64,000 nucleotides of DNA from Arcobacter sp. CECT 8986 (GCF_004116725.1 NZ_PDKG01000005.1:124001-188000), one strand, 5' to 3'; numbered from the stretch's first letter, positions 54,791 to 64,000 are shown. Notes: a model not told the origin generated them from the sequence alone. A program made the numbers and translations.

Positions 54791-56062
54791 ATGTTTAACC
54801 AAGGTTTATCATTAGATCAGGCACCACCAATTTCAGTGCCATTTAGATTTTTTTTAACAGCACCAATTTTTGCAATATTAATTGGTGTTATGTTTTTAGT
54901 TTATCCTTCTGAAGTTATTACAAATAGATACTCAAATGAGTCTATTGCAATGGCACATTTATTTACACTTGGTGTTTTATCAATGATAATTTTTGGTGCA
55001 ATGCAACAAATGATGCCAGTATTAGCAGGTGCAGTTATTAAAAGACCTAAACTATTTGCATCTATTGTTCATACTACTTTGACTATTGGAACTTTGTGTT
55101 TTGCAATTAATTTTATAAACTCCAATAAAATATTTTTACTAATAGCAATTATTTGTCTATCAATCTCTTTTTTTACATTTTTTGCAGTTGCTATTTATTT
55201 ACTATTTAACGTAAAATATCTAACATCAACGGTAAATGTGATGAGGCTTTTTGCTATTAGTGGATTATTGACTATTATTTGGGGTGTATATTTAGCTATT
55301 TCACATTTTACTGGAAATATTAATACTAATCATTTTAGTTTTGTAAATATTCACATAATACTTGGTATTTTTGGTTTTGCGAGTCTATTAATTATTGGTG
55401 TTTCTTTTCAAGTTATTCCTATGTTTTATGTAGCATTATCTTTTCCTAAAAAACTTCAAAATAGACTTCCTTTATCAATATTTATTCTAATTATATCTTA
55501 TATTGCTTTTGCATTTTTAGATTTAGATTTTTATATTTATAAAATACTATTTACTATGTTTTTTATAATATTTGCTTTTAATGCTTTGAACTCTTTAAAT
55601 AATAGAAAAAGAGTAGTTGAAGATGTAACTTTGTGGTTTTGGAAAGTTTCATTATATTCACTTGTAATTGCAATGTTAAATTGGTTATTTGTTCCTCAAG
55701 ACTCTTCTTATTTTCTTACAATATTATTTGCTTTTGGATTTTTGTATTCACTTCTTCAAGGAATGATATATAAGATTATTCCTTTTTTATGTTGGTTTCA
55801 TTTAAGTTCAAAAGGTCATTTTAATATACCTACAATTAGAGAAATTATAAACGAAGATTTAATAAAAATTCATTTTTATATATATTTATTATCTTTAGTT
55901 TTCTTTATTTTATTTGGTTTTTTTAATGAACTATTTTTACATATCGCTGCATGTTTATTTATCTTATCAAATATTTTATTTTTGATAAATTGTATAATTG
56001 GTATGAAAAAATATGCAACTATCTCAAAAGAGGACTCTTTTCAAACTTTTGTGCAATCATAG
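54791..56062 (+). CDS. Multi-helix membrane protein resembling NnrS or haem-copper oxidase subunit I
   Basis: 423 residues with about twelve TM helices. The start PPISVPFRFFLTAPIFAILIG, then MAHLFTLGVLSMIIFGAMQQMMPVLAG and FVNIHIILGIFGFASLLIIGVSFQVIPMF, follow a pattern seen in NnrS-like and oxidase-subunit-I-like proteins, with helix-borne histidines (MAHLF, NIHII, CWFHL) that could bind haem. I cannot assign a catalytic role. Coupled to the hemerythrin gene, consistent with defence against nitric oxide or oxygen. Codon use like its neighbours. Confidence 0.6.
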   Translation: MFNQGLSLDQAPPISVPFRFFLTAPIFAILIGVMFLVYPSEVITNRYSNESIAMAHLFTLGVLSMIIFGAMQQMMPVLAGAVIKRPKLFASIVHTTLTIGTLCFAINFINSNKIFLLIAIICLSISFFTFFAVAIYLLFNVKYLTSTVNVMRLFAISGLLTIIWGVYLAISHFTGNINTNHFSFVNIHIILGIFGFASLLIIGVSFQVIPMFYVALSFPKKLQNRLPLSIFILIISYIAFAFLDLDFYIYKILFTMFFIIFAFNALNSLNNRKRVVEDVTLWFWKVSLYSLVIAMLNWLFVPQDSSYFLTILFAFGFLYSLLQGMIYKIIPFLCWFHLSSKGHFNIPTIREIINEDLIKIHFYIYLLSLVFFILFGFFNELFLHIAACLFILSNILFLINCIIGMKKYATISKEDSFQTFVQS

Positions 56063-56102
56063 TTATGTTATAATAGGTCAAATTCTATAAAAGGAATATA
56101 TT

Positions 56103-56288
56103 ATGACTGCACAAGATAAAGAGTTAGAACAACTTCACGATACTATTGTTTCTGATGTAAATTCACTTGTTGAAAAATATATGGATATTGTTGGATGGGA
56201 TGTTCCTGAATACGATGAAGTAGAAGCGAAACAAAAAATACTTGCAATTATAAAAAAATCTATTAATAAAATTGAGGAAGATAATTAA
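56103..56288 (+). CDS. Small acidic protein of 61 residues upstream of argH
   Basis: The product is helical and acidic, with no Cys or TM helix ([24 protein letters not shown] in the middle). AAAGGAA precedes ATG. Its stop overlaps the argH start (TAATG), so the two are translationally coupled. I do not recognise a family; it may modulate argH expression or simply be a conserved small protein. Confidence 0.65.
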   Translation: MTAQDKELEQLHDTIVSDVNSLVEKYMDIVGWDVPEYDEVEAKQKILAIIKKSINKIEEDN

Positions 56289-57679
56289 TGTCAAATGATA
56301 ATAATCAAATTTTAAAAAATACAAATGCTCAAATATTAGATGAATTCAATGCTTCAGTAATGTTTGATAAAGAGCTTTATGCACAAGATATTAAAGGTTC
56401 TATGGCACATAGTCAAATGCTTTTTGAACAAGGTATTTTATCAAAAGAGGATAAAGATGCTATTCATAATGGTCTTTTACAAGTAAAAGAAGAGATTGAA
56501 AGTGGTAAATTTGAGTTTAAAATTGAGCATGAAGATATTCATATGGCAGTTGAAAGTAGATTAACTGAAATTATTGGTGATGCAGGGAAAAGACTACATA
56601 CTGCAAGAAGTAGAAATGACCAAGTTGCTACTGATTTTAGATTATATGTACAAGAAAAAACATTAAGTATAAAAGAGCAGTTAAAAGATGTTGTAAATAC
56701 TTTTGTTTTGGTTGCAAAAAAACATACAGATACTTTAATTCCTGGTATGACTCATTTACAACATGCTCAACCTATTAATTTTGGTTATCATATGCTTGCA
56801 TATGCAAATATGTTTAAAAGAGATTTTGAAAGATTTGAAAGTTCATATGAAAGAAATAATGTCTCTCCTTTAGGAAGTGCTGCACTTGCAGGAACTCCAC
56901 ACAATATTAATAGAGAAAGTACTTGTAAACAATTAGGATTTACTTCTGCTTCAATTAATGCAATGGATAGTGTAAGTGATAGAGATTTTGCACTAGAAAT
57001 TTTATTTAATATAAGTACAGCAATGATGCACGTAAGTAGAATTGCTGAAGAGTTAGTAACTTGGTCATCTTATGAATTTCAATTTGTAAAAATGAGTGAT
57101 GAGTATGCTACAACTTCTTCAATTATGCCTCAAAAGAAAAACCCTGATGTTCCTGAGTTATTAAGAGGAAAAACAGGTAGAACATATGGAAACCTTATCT
57201 CACTTTTAACAGTAATGAAAGGATTACCACTTGCTTATAATAAAGATACACAAGAAGATAAAGAGGGTGTATTTGATTCTGTTAAAACAATAGAAATTTC
57301 ATTAAAGATATTAAATGAAGTAATTAAAACTATGCATGTAAATGTAGATAAAATGAGTGAAGCTTGTAAAGTTGGACATTTAAGTGCAACTGATTTAGCT
57401 GATTACTTAGTACAAAAACAAAATATGCCTTTTAGAACAGCTTATTATATTACAAAAGATGTAGTTGCTATGGCAAATAGTCTAAATAAAGATATTAGTG
57501 AACTTTCAATTGAAGAAATAAGAAATTCAAATGAACAAATAAAAGATATAAATGATGAAATAGTTATGTATCTTGATTTAAAAGCTTCAATGAGTGCTAG
57601 AAACTCTTTTGGTGGTACATCAACAAAACAGACTGAAAATCAAATAAAAATATTAAATAATTGGATAGAGAGTAAATAA
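56288..57679 (+). CDS. argH: Argininosuccinate lyase
   Basis: 463 residues, standard length. Splits argininosuccinate to arginine and fumarate, the last step of arginine synthesis. Visible blocks: [29 protein letters not shown]-like [15 protein letters not shown] with the catalytic histidine, and the fumarase/aspartase superfamily signature [19 protein letters not shown] near residue 280 with the catalytic serine. Other arg genes are not in the window. Terminator follows. Confidence 0.96.
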   Translation: MSNDNNQILKNTNAQILDEFNASVMFDKELYAQDIKGSMAHSQMLFEQGILSKEDKDAIHNGLLQVKEEIESGKFEFKIEHEDIHMAVESRLTEIIGDAGKRLHTARSRNDQVATDFRLYVQEKTLSIKEQLKDVVNTFVLVAKKHTDTLIPGMTHLQHAQPINFGYHMLAYANMFKRDFERFESSYERNNVSPLGSAALAGTPHNINRESTCKQLGFTSASINAMDSVSDRDFALEILFNISTAMMHVSRIAEELVTWSSYEFQFVKMSDEYATTSSIMPQKKNPDVPELLRGKTGRTYGNLISLLTVMKGLPLAYNKDTQEDKEGVFDSVKTIEISLKILNEVIKTMHVNVDKMSEACKVGHLSATDLADYLVQKQNMPFRTAYYITKDVVAMANSLNKDISELSIEEIRNSNEQIKDINDEIVMYLDLKASMSARNSFGGTSTKQTENQIKILNNWIESK

Positions 57680-57691
57680 GTAAAGATAAGA

Positions 57692-57710
57692 AGATGAGGT
57701 TAACTCATCT
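57692..57710. terminator. Hairpin between convergent argH and cheV
   Basis: AGATGAG, loop GTTAA, CTCATCT, extended outward by AAAGAT and ATCTTT with a small internal loop. T-rich on the plus side. It lies between the two convergent stops. Confidence 0.7.
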
Positions 57711-57717
57711 ATCTTTC

Positions 57718-58626
57718 TTAACTTAAAAGGAATTTTTTAGTAGCATCGTAAAGTGCTTGTACATCAGTTTTCCCAATAAACCAATCTACACCGATACCCT
57801 TCATTTTATTTTTTACTGCGTCAGTTGTCATAGATGAGTTTACTACAACAGGAATATGACTATATTGACTATTTTCTTTTATAAAAGCTGCAACTTGGAA
57901 ACCATCAGCTTCTGGCATCTCAATATCAGTAATAATTAATCCAATATCATTTGGATCTAATTCTTGAAATCTTTTTAATAGTAATGCACCATTATTGTAA
58001 ATTTCAAAGCTTATATTTGCTTTTTTGAAGAATTTTCTTAAAATTTCTCTTGCAACACCTGAATCTTCAGCTGCAAGAACTAATTTACTTGATGTTATTG
58101 GAGCATCTACATATTTATTAATTGCATCTTCTCCATCATCAGTCCAACCAATATCTTTAAGAAGTTGTTCTGCATTAAATACTGTACAAAGTTCATCTTT
58201 TTCATGTACTTTTACGTATGTTGTATAAGTAATCTTTGAATTTGTCTCTTCTGTATGTCTTAAATCTTCAGTAGTTTTTTCAACGATATCAAGCATATCT
58301 TTAATTAAAAAACCTACTTTTTTGTGATTAAACTCACAGTAGATAATAAGTTTGTACTCTTCCATAGGTACTTTTTGTTGACCTAACCATGCATCTAGGT
58401 TAACTAATGTTACAGGTTCACCCCTAATTGTAGCAATTCCTGCAATAATAGTCGAATCACTAGGTGTATCATTAATAGTTACTTCATCTTTGATAACAAA
58501 TGCTTTAACTTTAGCAATGTTAATAGCGTAGATATTGTTATGATTTGTATAAAATACTGCTAACTGCTGAACATTTCTTCTATGACCTTGAGTCATTTGT
58601 TCAACGCTACTACTGATGTCACTCAT
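57718..58626 (-). CDS. cheV: Chemotaxis coupling protein CheV (CheW plus receiver)
   Basis: 302 residues. A CheW-like coupling domain at about 15-160 (FYTNHNNIYAINIAKVKAF; TIRGEPVTLVNLDAWLG) is joined to a response-regulator receiver at about 175-300 with the phospho-acceptor aspartate in LIITDIEMPEADGF and the switch lysine in FIGKTD. Campylobacterota use CheV proteins to tune receptor signalling; this suits the two chemoreceptors in the window. AAGGA precedes ATG. Confidence 0.93.
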   Translation of the reverse strand: MSDISSSVEQMTQGHRRNVQQLAVFYTNHNNIYAINIAKVKAFVIKDEVTINDTPSDSTIIAGIATIRGEPVTLVNLDAWLGQQKVPMEEYKLIIYCEFNHKKVGFLIKDMLDIVEKTTEDLRHTEETNSKITYTTYVKVHEKDELCTVFNAEQLLKDIGWTDDGEDAINKYVDAPITSSKLVLAAEDSGVAREILRKFFKKANISFEIYNNGALLLKRFQELDPNDIGLIITDIEMPEADGFQVAAFIKENSQYSHIPVVVNSSMTTDAVKNKMKGIGVDWFIGKTDVQALYDATKKFLLS

Positions 58627-58698
58627 AATATTCCTTTTTATGTGATTTTAAATTATATATACTTTTTTCTTATAATCAACTTGTTTCTTAAAGTTTTT

Positions 58699-59343
58699 TT
58701 AATACTTTTTAATCAACTTTTGAACAGTGATTGATGCCATCATTAAGCCAAATGAACCTGTAACACCTTCGAAACTTCCTTTTTCTATACATTTAGGCTC
58801 TTCAGATGAAAAAACTACTTTGAATTTTTTCTTAAAACCTTGAGCTTTTAATTCTGTTCTTATTTTTCTAATAAAAGGGTCGTTGTACGTGTCCCAAATT
58901 GATTTGTACTCTATTTTACTTGGATCAATTCTTTTTGCTCCACCACTTGTACTTATAACTTTTGTAAAGTATTTTTTTATTAGATGAACCTTTGGTGTTA
59001 CATCATCAATTGCATCTAAAATATAATCATATGATGAAAAGTCAAAATTATCAATCCACTCTTTAGTAATTTTAACATGAATTGGTGTCACTTTTGGATA
59101 TTTTTTTGCTAAAGCATCAACTTTTACTTCGCCAATGTTTCCTTCACTACCCATTTGTCTATTTAAATTTGACTCTTCATATGTATCAAAATCTACAATA
59201 GTTATATCTGTAATACCAGTTCTGTATAATGCGTCAAGTGCAAAACTACCTACTCCTCCTACTCCTAGAAGAATAATTTTTGCATTTTGAAATTTTTGGA
59301 AATTATCTTCACCAAAAAGTTTTTTTGTTCTGTCATATCTCAT
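58699..59343 (-). CDS. tcdA: tRNA threonylcarbamoyladenosine dehydratase (TcdA/CsdL, ThiF family)
   Basis: 214 residues of the E1-like ThiF fold: nucleotide motif LLGVGGVGSFALDAL near residue 30, DYILDAIDDVTPK and the SSEEPK and GSFGLMMASITVQKL segments of the YgdL/TcdA branch. The enzyme cyclises t6A37 to ct6A in ANN-decoding tRNAs, using ATP. Slightly shorter than E. coli TcdA, lacking part of the C-terminal extension. AGAGTAA precedes ATG. Divergent from greA. Confidence 0.85.
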   Translation of the reverse strand: MRYDRTKKLFGEDNFQKFQNAKIILLGVGGVGSFALDALYRTGITDITIVDFDTYEESNLNRQMGSEGNIGEVKVDALAKKYPKVTPIHVKITKEWIDNFDFSSYDYILDAIDDVTPKVHLIKKYFTKVISTSGGAKRIDPSKIEYKSIWDTYNDPFIRKIRTELKAQGFKKKFKVVFSSEEPKCIEKGSFEGVTGSFGLMMASITVQKLIKKY

Positions 59344-59403
59344 ATAATTTACTCTTTTAAAAATTTTAGATATTATATCATAAAATAATTTATGGAGTAG
59401 TTG

Positions 59404-59889
59404 ATGGAAAAAGAACCAATGACAATATCTGGTTATGAAAAAATTACAAATAATCTAGATTTTTTAAAAACTAAAGAACGACCAGAAACAGTAATTGCAT
59501 TAGATGAAGCAAGACAATTAGGTGATTTAAAAGAAAATGCCGAATATCATGCTGCAAAAGATAAATTAAAAATTATAGATTCTCAAATTGCAGAATTAGG
59601 AAATATTATTAGCAAAGCTGTTATTATTGACCCTTCAACTCTACCTCACGATAAAGTAAGCTTTGGATCAACTGTTGATTTAGTTGATGTTGATACAGAA
59701 CAAGAGTATACTTATACAATAGTTGGTGGAGTAGAATCTGATGCTGATAAAGGATTAATATCTTTTAATTCTCCTTTAGCAAAACAGTTAATGGGAAAAG
59801 AAGAGGGTGATGAAGTTCAAGCTTCACTTCCAGGTGGTTTATCTACATTTGAAGTTGTAGAGGTTTACTACAAAGAGATACAGTTATAA
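59404..59889 (+). CDS. greA: Transcription elongation factor GreA
   Basis: 161 residues: N-terminal antiparallel coiled coil with the acidic tip (EARQLGDLKENAEYHAAKDK; the DLKENAEY motif rescues backtracked RNA polymerase) and the C-terminal FKBP-like domain (ISFNSPLAKQLMGKEEGDEV). Start ATG 59404 is preferred over a TTG one codon earlier because GGAG lies six bases before it. Ten bases separate it from the next gene. Confidence 0.95.
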   Translation: MEKEPMTISGYEKITNNLDFLKTKERPETVIALDEARQLGDLKENAEYHAAKDKLKIIDSQIAELGNIISKAVIIDPSTLPHDKVSFGSTVDLVDVDTEQEYTYTIVGGVESDADKGLISFNSPLAKQLMGKEEGDEVQASLPGGLSTFEVVEVYYKEIQL

Positions 59890-59898
59890 AAGTAATAT

Positions 59899-60603
59899 AT
59901 GTTTTTTGAGCTAAAAGATAACTCGATTTTTGTAGCTGACTCTCACTACAATGAAAAAAACGAACAATTCTTAATCTTTTTAGAAAAATTAAAATCTAAA
60001 GAGATTAAGTGTGAACAACTAATTTTAATGGGAGATATGTTTGATTTTATATCTTCTGAGAGTAAATACTTTGTAAAAAGAAATCAAAAACTAATTGACA
60101 TTATTAATGAACTTTCAAATATTATACAAATTGTATACTTTGAAGGAAATCATGATTATAATATGCAACCTTTATTTGATAATGTTAAAGTAATAAAAAG
60201 AGAAAAACAACCACTTATTGTAGATTATAAAGATAAAAAAGTTGCAATATGTCATGGTGATATTTATACTCCAAAATCTTATGATTTATATTGTAAAGTT
60301 ATTAGAAATCACCCTTTATTAATATTTTTGAATATGTTAGATATTAAAAACTTTATATCTAAAAAAATTTATTATACATTAATTAAAAAAACTATTTGTT
60401 CTGATTTTAAAGGGTTTGAAGAATTAGCTTTAAAACGTAGTAAAAATTTTGATGCAGATATGATAGTTGAAGGGCATTTTCATCAAGGAAAAGAGTACAC
60501 TTTTGATAAGAAAAGATATATTAATATTCCCTCATTATGTTGTAGTCAAGAGTATTCAATACTAAAAGATGAGCAATTCATAAAAATAAAACTTAATAAA
60601 TAA
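59899..60603 (+). CDS. lpxH: LpxH-like UDP-2,3-diacylglucosamine pyrophosphatase
   Basis: 234 residues of the calcineurin-like metallophosphoesterase fold: D14-S-H16 (ADSHYN), G45-DMFD-49, G83-NHD-86, CHGD and the late GHFH, in the right order for two-metal binding. The likely role is cleavage of UDP-diacylglucosamine in lipid A synthesis; a generic phosphoesterase cannot be excluded because LpxH-specific residues are not clear to me. Follows greA by ten bases. AAGTAATAT is a weak SD. Confidence 0.75.
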   Translation: MFFELKDNSIFVADSHYNEKNEQFLIFLEKLKSKEIKCEQLILMGDMFDFISSESKYFVKRNQKLIDIINELSNIIQIVYFEGNHDYNMQPLFDNVKVIKREKQPLIVDYKDKKVAICHGDIYTPKSYDLYCKVIRNHPLLIFLNMLDIKNFISKKIYYTLIKKTICSDFKGFEELALKRSKNFDADMIVEGHFHQGKEYTFDKKRYINIPSLCCSQEYSILKDEQFIKIKLNK

Positions 60604-60665
60604 ATTTATTAAAATATAAAGCAAATATTGATATATAATCAAATAAATGTGAAAAAGGATAAGAA

Positions 60666-62639
60666 ATCGCAAAATTTGAAGTAGTAAGTGAGTATTCACC
60701 ATCTGGAGATCAACCTCAAGCAATTGAAGCGCTAAGTCAATCAATAGATGAAGGGAACAAATACCAAACACTTTTAGGTGTAACAGGAAGTGGTAAAACT
60801 TATACAATGGCTAAAGTTATTGAAAAAGTTCAAAAGCCAACTTTAATTATGACACATAATAAAACTCTTGCTGCGCAATTATATAGTGAATTTAAAGCAT
60901 TCTTTCCAAACAATCATGTTGAGTATTTTATATCATACTATGATTATTATCAACCAGAAGCCTATATTCCAAGAAGTGATTTATTTATAGAAAAAGATTC
61001 TTCTATAAATGAAGAATTAGAAAGATTAAGATTAAGTGCAACTGCTTCTCTTTTATCTTTTGATGATGTAATTGTAATTGCTTCTGTTTCTGCAAACTAT
61101 GGTTTAGGTAATCCAGAAGAGTATAAAGCAATGGTTCAAAGAATAGAAGTTGGCTTTGAATACTCTCAAAAAGAGTTTTTACTAAAATTAGTAGAGATGG
61201 GTTATAAAAGAAATGATAAATTCTTTGATAGGGCAGATTTTAGAGTAAATGGAGATGTAATTGATATTTTCCCTGCTTACTTTGAAGATGAATTTATAAG
61301 AGTTGAGTTTTTTGGTGATGAAGTTGAATCAATCACAAAACATGAGTACTTAACAAATACAAAAACTAAAAGTTTAGATGAGGTTATAATCTATTCTGTT
61401 AATCCTTTTGTTGTTTCAAATGATAAATTAGCAACAGCTGTTAAACAAATTGAAGATGAATTAAAAGAGAGATTAGAGTTTTTTAAACAAGAAGATAAAC
61501 AAGTTGAATACCAAAGACTTAAACAAAGAGTTGAATTTGATTTAGAGATGATTGAAAGTACAGGTATGTGTAAAGGTATTGAAAATTATGCACGACACTT
61601 AACTGGACAAAAACCTGGTGAAACACCATATTCACTTATGAACTATTTTGAACAAATGAAAGAAGAGTTTTTATTAATAGTTGATGAGTCACATGTATCT
61701 TTGCCTCAATTTAGAGGAATGTATGCAGCAGATAGAAGTAGAAAAGAAGTATTAGTTGAGTACGGATTTAGACTTCCAAGTGCACTTGATAATAGACCTT
61801 TAAAATTTGATGAATTTATAAAAAAAGCTCCACACTTTCTATTTGTAAGTGCAACTCCAAATGAACTTGAAATAGAAAAAAGTTCAGTGGTTGCAGAACA
61901 AATTATTAGACCAACAGGATTACTTGACCCTGTTATTGAAATAATGGATAGTGAGTATCAAGTAGAAAAACTTTATGATGAAATAAAAAAAGTAGTAGAG
62001 AAAAATCAAAGAGTTTTAGTAACAGTATTAACTAAAAAAATGGCAGAAGAGTTAACTTCATATTATTCTGATTTAGGAATAAAAGTAAAATATATGCACA
62101 GTGAAATAGATGCAATTGAAAGAAATCAAATAATTAGAGAGTTAAGACTTGGAGAGTTTGATGTTTTAGTTGGAATTAACTTACTAAGAGAGGGACTTGA
62201 TATTCCAGAAACTTCACTTGTTGCAATACTTGATGCTGATAAAGAAGGTTTTTTAAGAAGTAAAACTTCACTTATTCAAACAATGGGTAGGGGAGCAAGA
62301 AATGAAAATGGTAGAGTAATTTTATTTGCAAAAAGAATAACAGATTCAATGCAATTTGCAATTGATGAAACAAATAGAAGAAGAGAGATACAAAAAGAGT
62401 ATAATAAAGAGCATAATATTACTCCTAAATCTACAAAAAGAAAAATTGATGAAAACCTTAAACTTGAAGAGTATGATGATTTAGCATGGAAAAAACAAAA
62501 ATTAGAAAAAATGCCTGCAAGTGAAAGAAAAAAAATCTTAATAGAATTAAATAAAAAGATGACTAAAGCAGCAAAAGATTTAAATTTTGAAGAAGCTATT
62601 AGATTAAGAGATGAAATAGAAAAATTAAAAAAAGCCTAA
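60666..62639 (+). CDS. uvrB: Excinuclease ABC subunit B, initiated at ATC
   Basis: 657 residues from ATC 60666, the normal UvrB size. The first ATG (60807) cannot be the start: it would remove the Walker A motif GVTGSGKT (38-45) and the conserved beginning [21 protein letters not shown]. An in-frame TAA lies at 60660-60662, AAGGA stands six bases before ATC, and no ATG, GTG or TTG falls between. Other blocks: the beta-hairpin [36 protein letters not shown] and QTMGRGARN, plus the C-terminal UVR domain ([14 protein letters not shown]). UvrB loads on damaged DNA with UvrA and recruits UvrC. Confidence 0.95.
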   Translation: MAKFEVVSEYSPSGDQPQAIEALSQSIDEGNKYQTLLGVTGSGKTYTMAKVIEKVQKPTLIMTHNKTLAAQLYSEFKAFFPNNHVEYFISYYDYYQPEAYIPRSDLFIEKDSSINEELERLRLSATASLLSFDDVIVIASVSANYGLGNPEEYKAMVQRIEVGFEYSQKEFLLKLVEMGYKRNDKFFDRADFRVNGDVIDIFPAYFEDEFIRVEFFGDEVESITKHEYLTNTKTKSLDEVIIYSVNPFVVSNDKLATAVKQIEDELKERLEFFKQEDKQVEYQRLKQRVEFDLEMIESTGMCKGIENYARHLTGQKPGETPYSLMNYFEQMKEEFLLIVDESHVSLPQFRGMYAADRSRKEVLVEYGFRLPSALDNRPLKFDEFIKKAPHFLFVSATPNELEIEKSSVVAEQIIRPTGLLDPVIEIMDSEYQVEKLYDEIKKVVEKNQRVLVTVLTKKMAEELTSYYSDLGIKVKYMHSEIDAIERNQIIRELRLGEFDVLVGINLLREGLDIPETSLVAILDADKEGFLRSKTSLIQTMGRGARNENGRVILFAKRITDSMQFAIDETNRRREIQKEYNKEHNITPKSTKRKIDENLKLEEYDDLAWKKQKLEKMPASERKKILIELNKKMTKAAKDLNFEEAIRLRDEIEKLKKA

Positions 62640-62659
62640 TATTGTAAGAAGGAAAGAAG

Positions 62660-63307
62660 TTGCCTAAAAAAGCTACAAAAGAAGAGATTCAAATAATAAA
62701 AGAAGCATTCCAAGAAAAGTTTTCAAATGCTGTTACTGAATTAAATTATAAAAATGATTATGAGTTATTAATAGCTATTATTTTATCAGCACAATGTACA
62801 GATAAAAGAGTAAATATTATAACTCCTGCACTTTTTGAAAAGTATCCAAGTGTATTTGAATTAGCTGATGCAAAACTTGAAGATGTTAAAGAGTTATTAA
62901 AAAGTTGCTCTTTTTTTAATAACAAATCAAAAAATATCATAAAAATGGCTCAAAGTGTAATTGCAAACTATGATGGAAATATTCCACATAATCAAAAAGA
63001 GTTAATTAAACTAGCTGGTGTTGGAAACAAAACAGCAAATGTTTTTATGATTGAATTTGAGGGAGCAAATCTTATGGCTGTTGATACTCATGTATTTAGA
63101 GTTTCTCATAGATTAGGATTATCTTATGAAAAAACAGTTGAAAAAACTGAAGCTGAATTAGTAAAAAAACTAAAAGATGATTTACATATATTCCATCAAG
63201 CTATGGTTTTATTTGGTAGATATACATGTAAAGCTTTAAATCCTGAGTGTGAAAACTGTCTTTTCCCTCATGTTTGTAAAACAAAAAACTCATTTAAGCC
63301 AGGCTGA
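62660..63307 (+). CDS. nth: Endonuclease III
   Basis: 215 residues, base-excision repair glycosylase/AP lyase. The helix-hairpin-helix has the catalytic lysine in LAGVGNKTANVFMIEFE and the aspartate in VDTHVFRVSHRLG. The [4Fe-4S] loop is C-x6-C-x2-C-x5-C (CKALNPECENCLFPHVC). TTG start with AAGGAAAG seven bases upstream, 20 bases after uvrB, so two DNA repair genes are joined. Its cluster would be supplied by the suf or nif system in this window. Confidence 0.94.
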   Translation: MPKKATKEEIQIIKEAFQEKFSNAVTELNYKNDYELLIAIILSAQCTDKRVNIITPALFEKYPSVFELADAKLEDVKELLKSCSFFNNKSKNIIKMAQSVIANYDGNIPHNQKELIKLAGVGNKTANVFMIEFEGANLMAVDTHVFRVSHRLGLSYEKTVEKTEAELVKKLKDDLHIFHQAMVLFGRYTCKALNPECENCLFPHVCKTKNSFKPG

Positions 63308-63336
63308 TAAATTTTACAATTTATCGCTGCTTTTTT
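63306..63336 (+). terminator. Terminator after nth
   Basis: GATAAATT, loop TTAC, AATTTATC begins at the nth stop; GCTGC and a run of six T follow. It overlaps the last codons of the convergent 68-residue gene. Confidence 0.6.
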
Positions 63337-63527
63337 ATTCTTGCTTTAAACTCTTCTTTTGAAAGATATTTACTATTTGAAGAAGTAGTTTTAGGTGCTT
63401 TATCTTCTTGTTCTACTATTTTATCTTCAACTTTTAAACTCTTAATCAAACCCATTTTTAAATTTTTTAGAATTGTCAAAACTGTTGTTAAGTGTCTGTT
63501 CTCAACTTCAAATGAAACTTTAGCCAT
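63321..63527 (-). CDS. Conserved-looking small protein of 68 residues
   Basis: AGAGGTTT precedes the ATG. The first half (MAKVSFEVENRHLTTVLTIL) may be one beta strand and one helix, followed by a lysine-rich region and a tail ending FKARIKKQR. No TM helix or metal motif. Divergent from the TonB receptor gene. I do not recognise a family. Confidence 0.55.
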   Translation of the reverse strand: MAKVSFEVENRHLTTVLTILKNLKMGLIKSLKVEDKIVEQEDKAPKTTSSNSKYLSKEEFKARIKKQR

Positions 63528-63560
63528 GAAACCTCTTTTTATTTAAATTATATCAAAAAA

Positions 63561-63580
63561 TTAATTTAACTTTAAATTAA
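63561..63580. promoter_or_regulatory. AT-only palindrome between 68-aa gene and TonB receptor
   Basis: TTAATTTAA-CT-TTAAATTAA: two perfect 9-base arms, 43 bases before the receptor start. It may be an operator, but such A/T palindromes arise easily at this base composition. Confidence 0.3.
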
Positions 63581-63622
63581 CACATCAAAGTTACTATTTC
63601 AAAAACACAAAAAAGGCAAGGA

Positions 63623-64000
63623 ATGAAAAAAGAGTTAGTATTATCTTTTATTGTGGCATCAAGTTTAATAGCAAGTGATGAAATAGAACTTGATACTGTA
63701 ATGGTAACAGATACTTTAAAATCAAAAGTAGTAAATGATATAAGTAATGAAAATCTAAAATCTGCTGATTTAGCACAAGCATTAAGTGAAAATTCTGCTT
63801 CAATATCAATGGTAAGAAGAAGTGGAATTGCAAATGATATTATAGTAAGAGGACAGAAAAAAGATAATATAAATATCTTAATTGATGATGCTAAAATTTA
63901 TGGAGCATGTCCTAATCGAATGGATCCTCCAACTTCTCACATATTAGCAAATAATGTAGAAAGTGTAGAAGTAACAGAAGGTCCATATGATGTTGAAAAC
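63623..64000 (+). CDS. TonB-dependent copper receptor (OprC/NosA-like), 5' part
   Basis: The gene runs off the window; 126 codons are present. A signal peptide (KKELVLSFIVASSLIAS) is followed by the start of a plug domain: IANDIIVRGQKKDNINILIDDAKIYG, then ACPNRMDPPTSHILANNVESVEVTEGP (each given in part only: ACPNRMDPPTS). The CPNRM segment, C96 and M100, corresponds to the CxxxM that binds copper in OprC, and GxCPNRMDPPTS is a mark of that receptor group. Copper would be taken up for enzymes such as oxidases or N2O reductase; those are not in view. AAAAGG lies six bases before ATG. Confidence 0.8.
   Translation, partial: MKKELVLSFIVASSLIASDEIELDTVMVTDTLKSKVVNDISNENLKSADLAQALSENSASISMVRRSGIANDIIVRGQKKDNINILIDDAKIYGACPNRMDPPTSHILANNVESVEVTEGPYDVEN

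Noticed and set aside
60807-62639. Truncated uvrB lacking Walker A
   Set aside because: The missing part is encoded in frame directly upstream and is fully conserved, so the gene is intact apart from its start codon.

Overview
This 64 kb window is very AT-rich chromosomal DNA, densely coded on both strands. It looks like a free-living or host-associated member of the Campylobacterota, most likely Arcobacteraceae. That assignment rests on inference from several traits: the base composition, an F0 subunit c with a cleavable signal peptide encoded away from other atp genes, a NIF-type nifS-nifU pair beside a full SUF operon, CheV, dCache chemoreceptors, and the overall gene style. I see no rRNA, tRNA, insertion sequence, prophage or CRISPR array.

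Layout. 1-8213: end of a GntR-type regulator, a GlxA-type regulator divergent from a metallo-beta-lactamase-fold hydrolase, an RND efflux operon (pump, short adaptor, TolC-like protein) and a DUF808 membrane protein. 8280-13607: a nikABCDE-type nickel ABC importer with a GNAT gene at its end and a 21-bp dyad in front. 13840-20712: a GGDEF protein and two convergent, partly identical chemoreceptors. 20873-23082: atpE with a structured leader, and an AsmA-like protein. 23236-28969: an iron-type operon behind a good Fur-box match (imelysin lipoprotein, di-haem oxidoreductase, second imelysin, membrane di-iron hydroxylase, di-haem peroxidase lipoprotein). 29099-37388: SDR, TolC-like orphan, transporters, and a Zur-like regulator divergent from znuA plus a DUF1007-NicO (ZevAB-like) fusion, with two matching operator palindromes between. 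37385-43789: two PLP enzymes of sulfur amino acid metabolism, a radical SAM/MnmC-like methyltransferase fusion, SelO and DoxX. 44031-54239: small proteins, sufBCDSE-sufT, a polar amino acid ABC pair, and nifSU. 54342-64000: hemerythrin and a multi-helix membrane protein, a 61-aa protein, argH, cheV, tcdA, greA, an lpxH-like gene, uvrB, nth, and the start of a copper-type TonB receptor.

Metal handling is the theme: nickel (nik), iron (imelysin operon), zinc (zur/znuA/zevAB), Fe-S assembly (suf, nif) and probably copper (the last gene). The signals I find most worth pursuing are: two genes (uvrB and a GlnP-type permease) whose only plausible start, behind a good Shine-Dalgarno and just after an in-frame stop, is ATC; a 25-bp element shared by the suf and nifS promoters (20/25 identical); the paired TGCAAC-N3-GTTGC operators at znuA; the MnmL-MnmC2-like fusion; the znuA/ZevAB pairing without znuBC; and the atpE leader.
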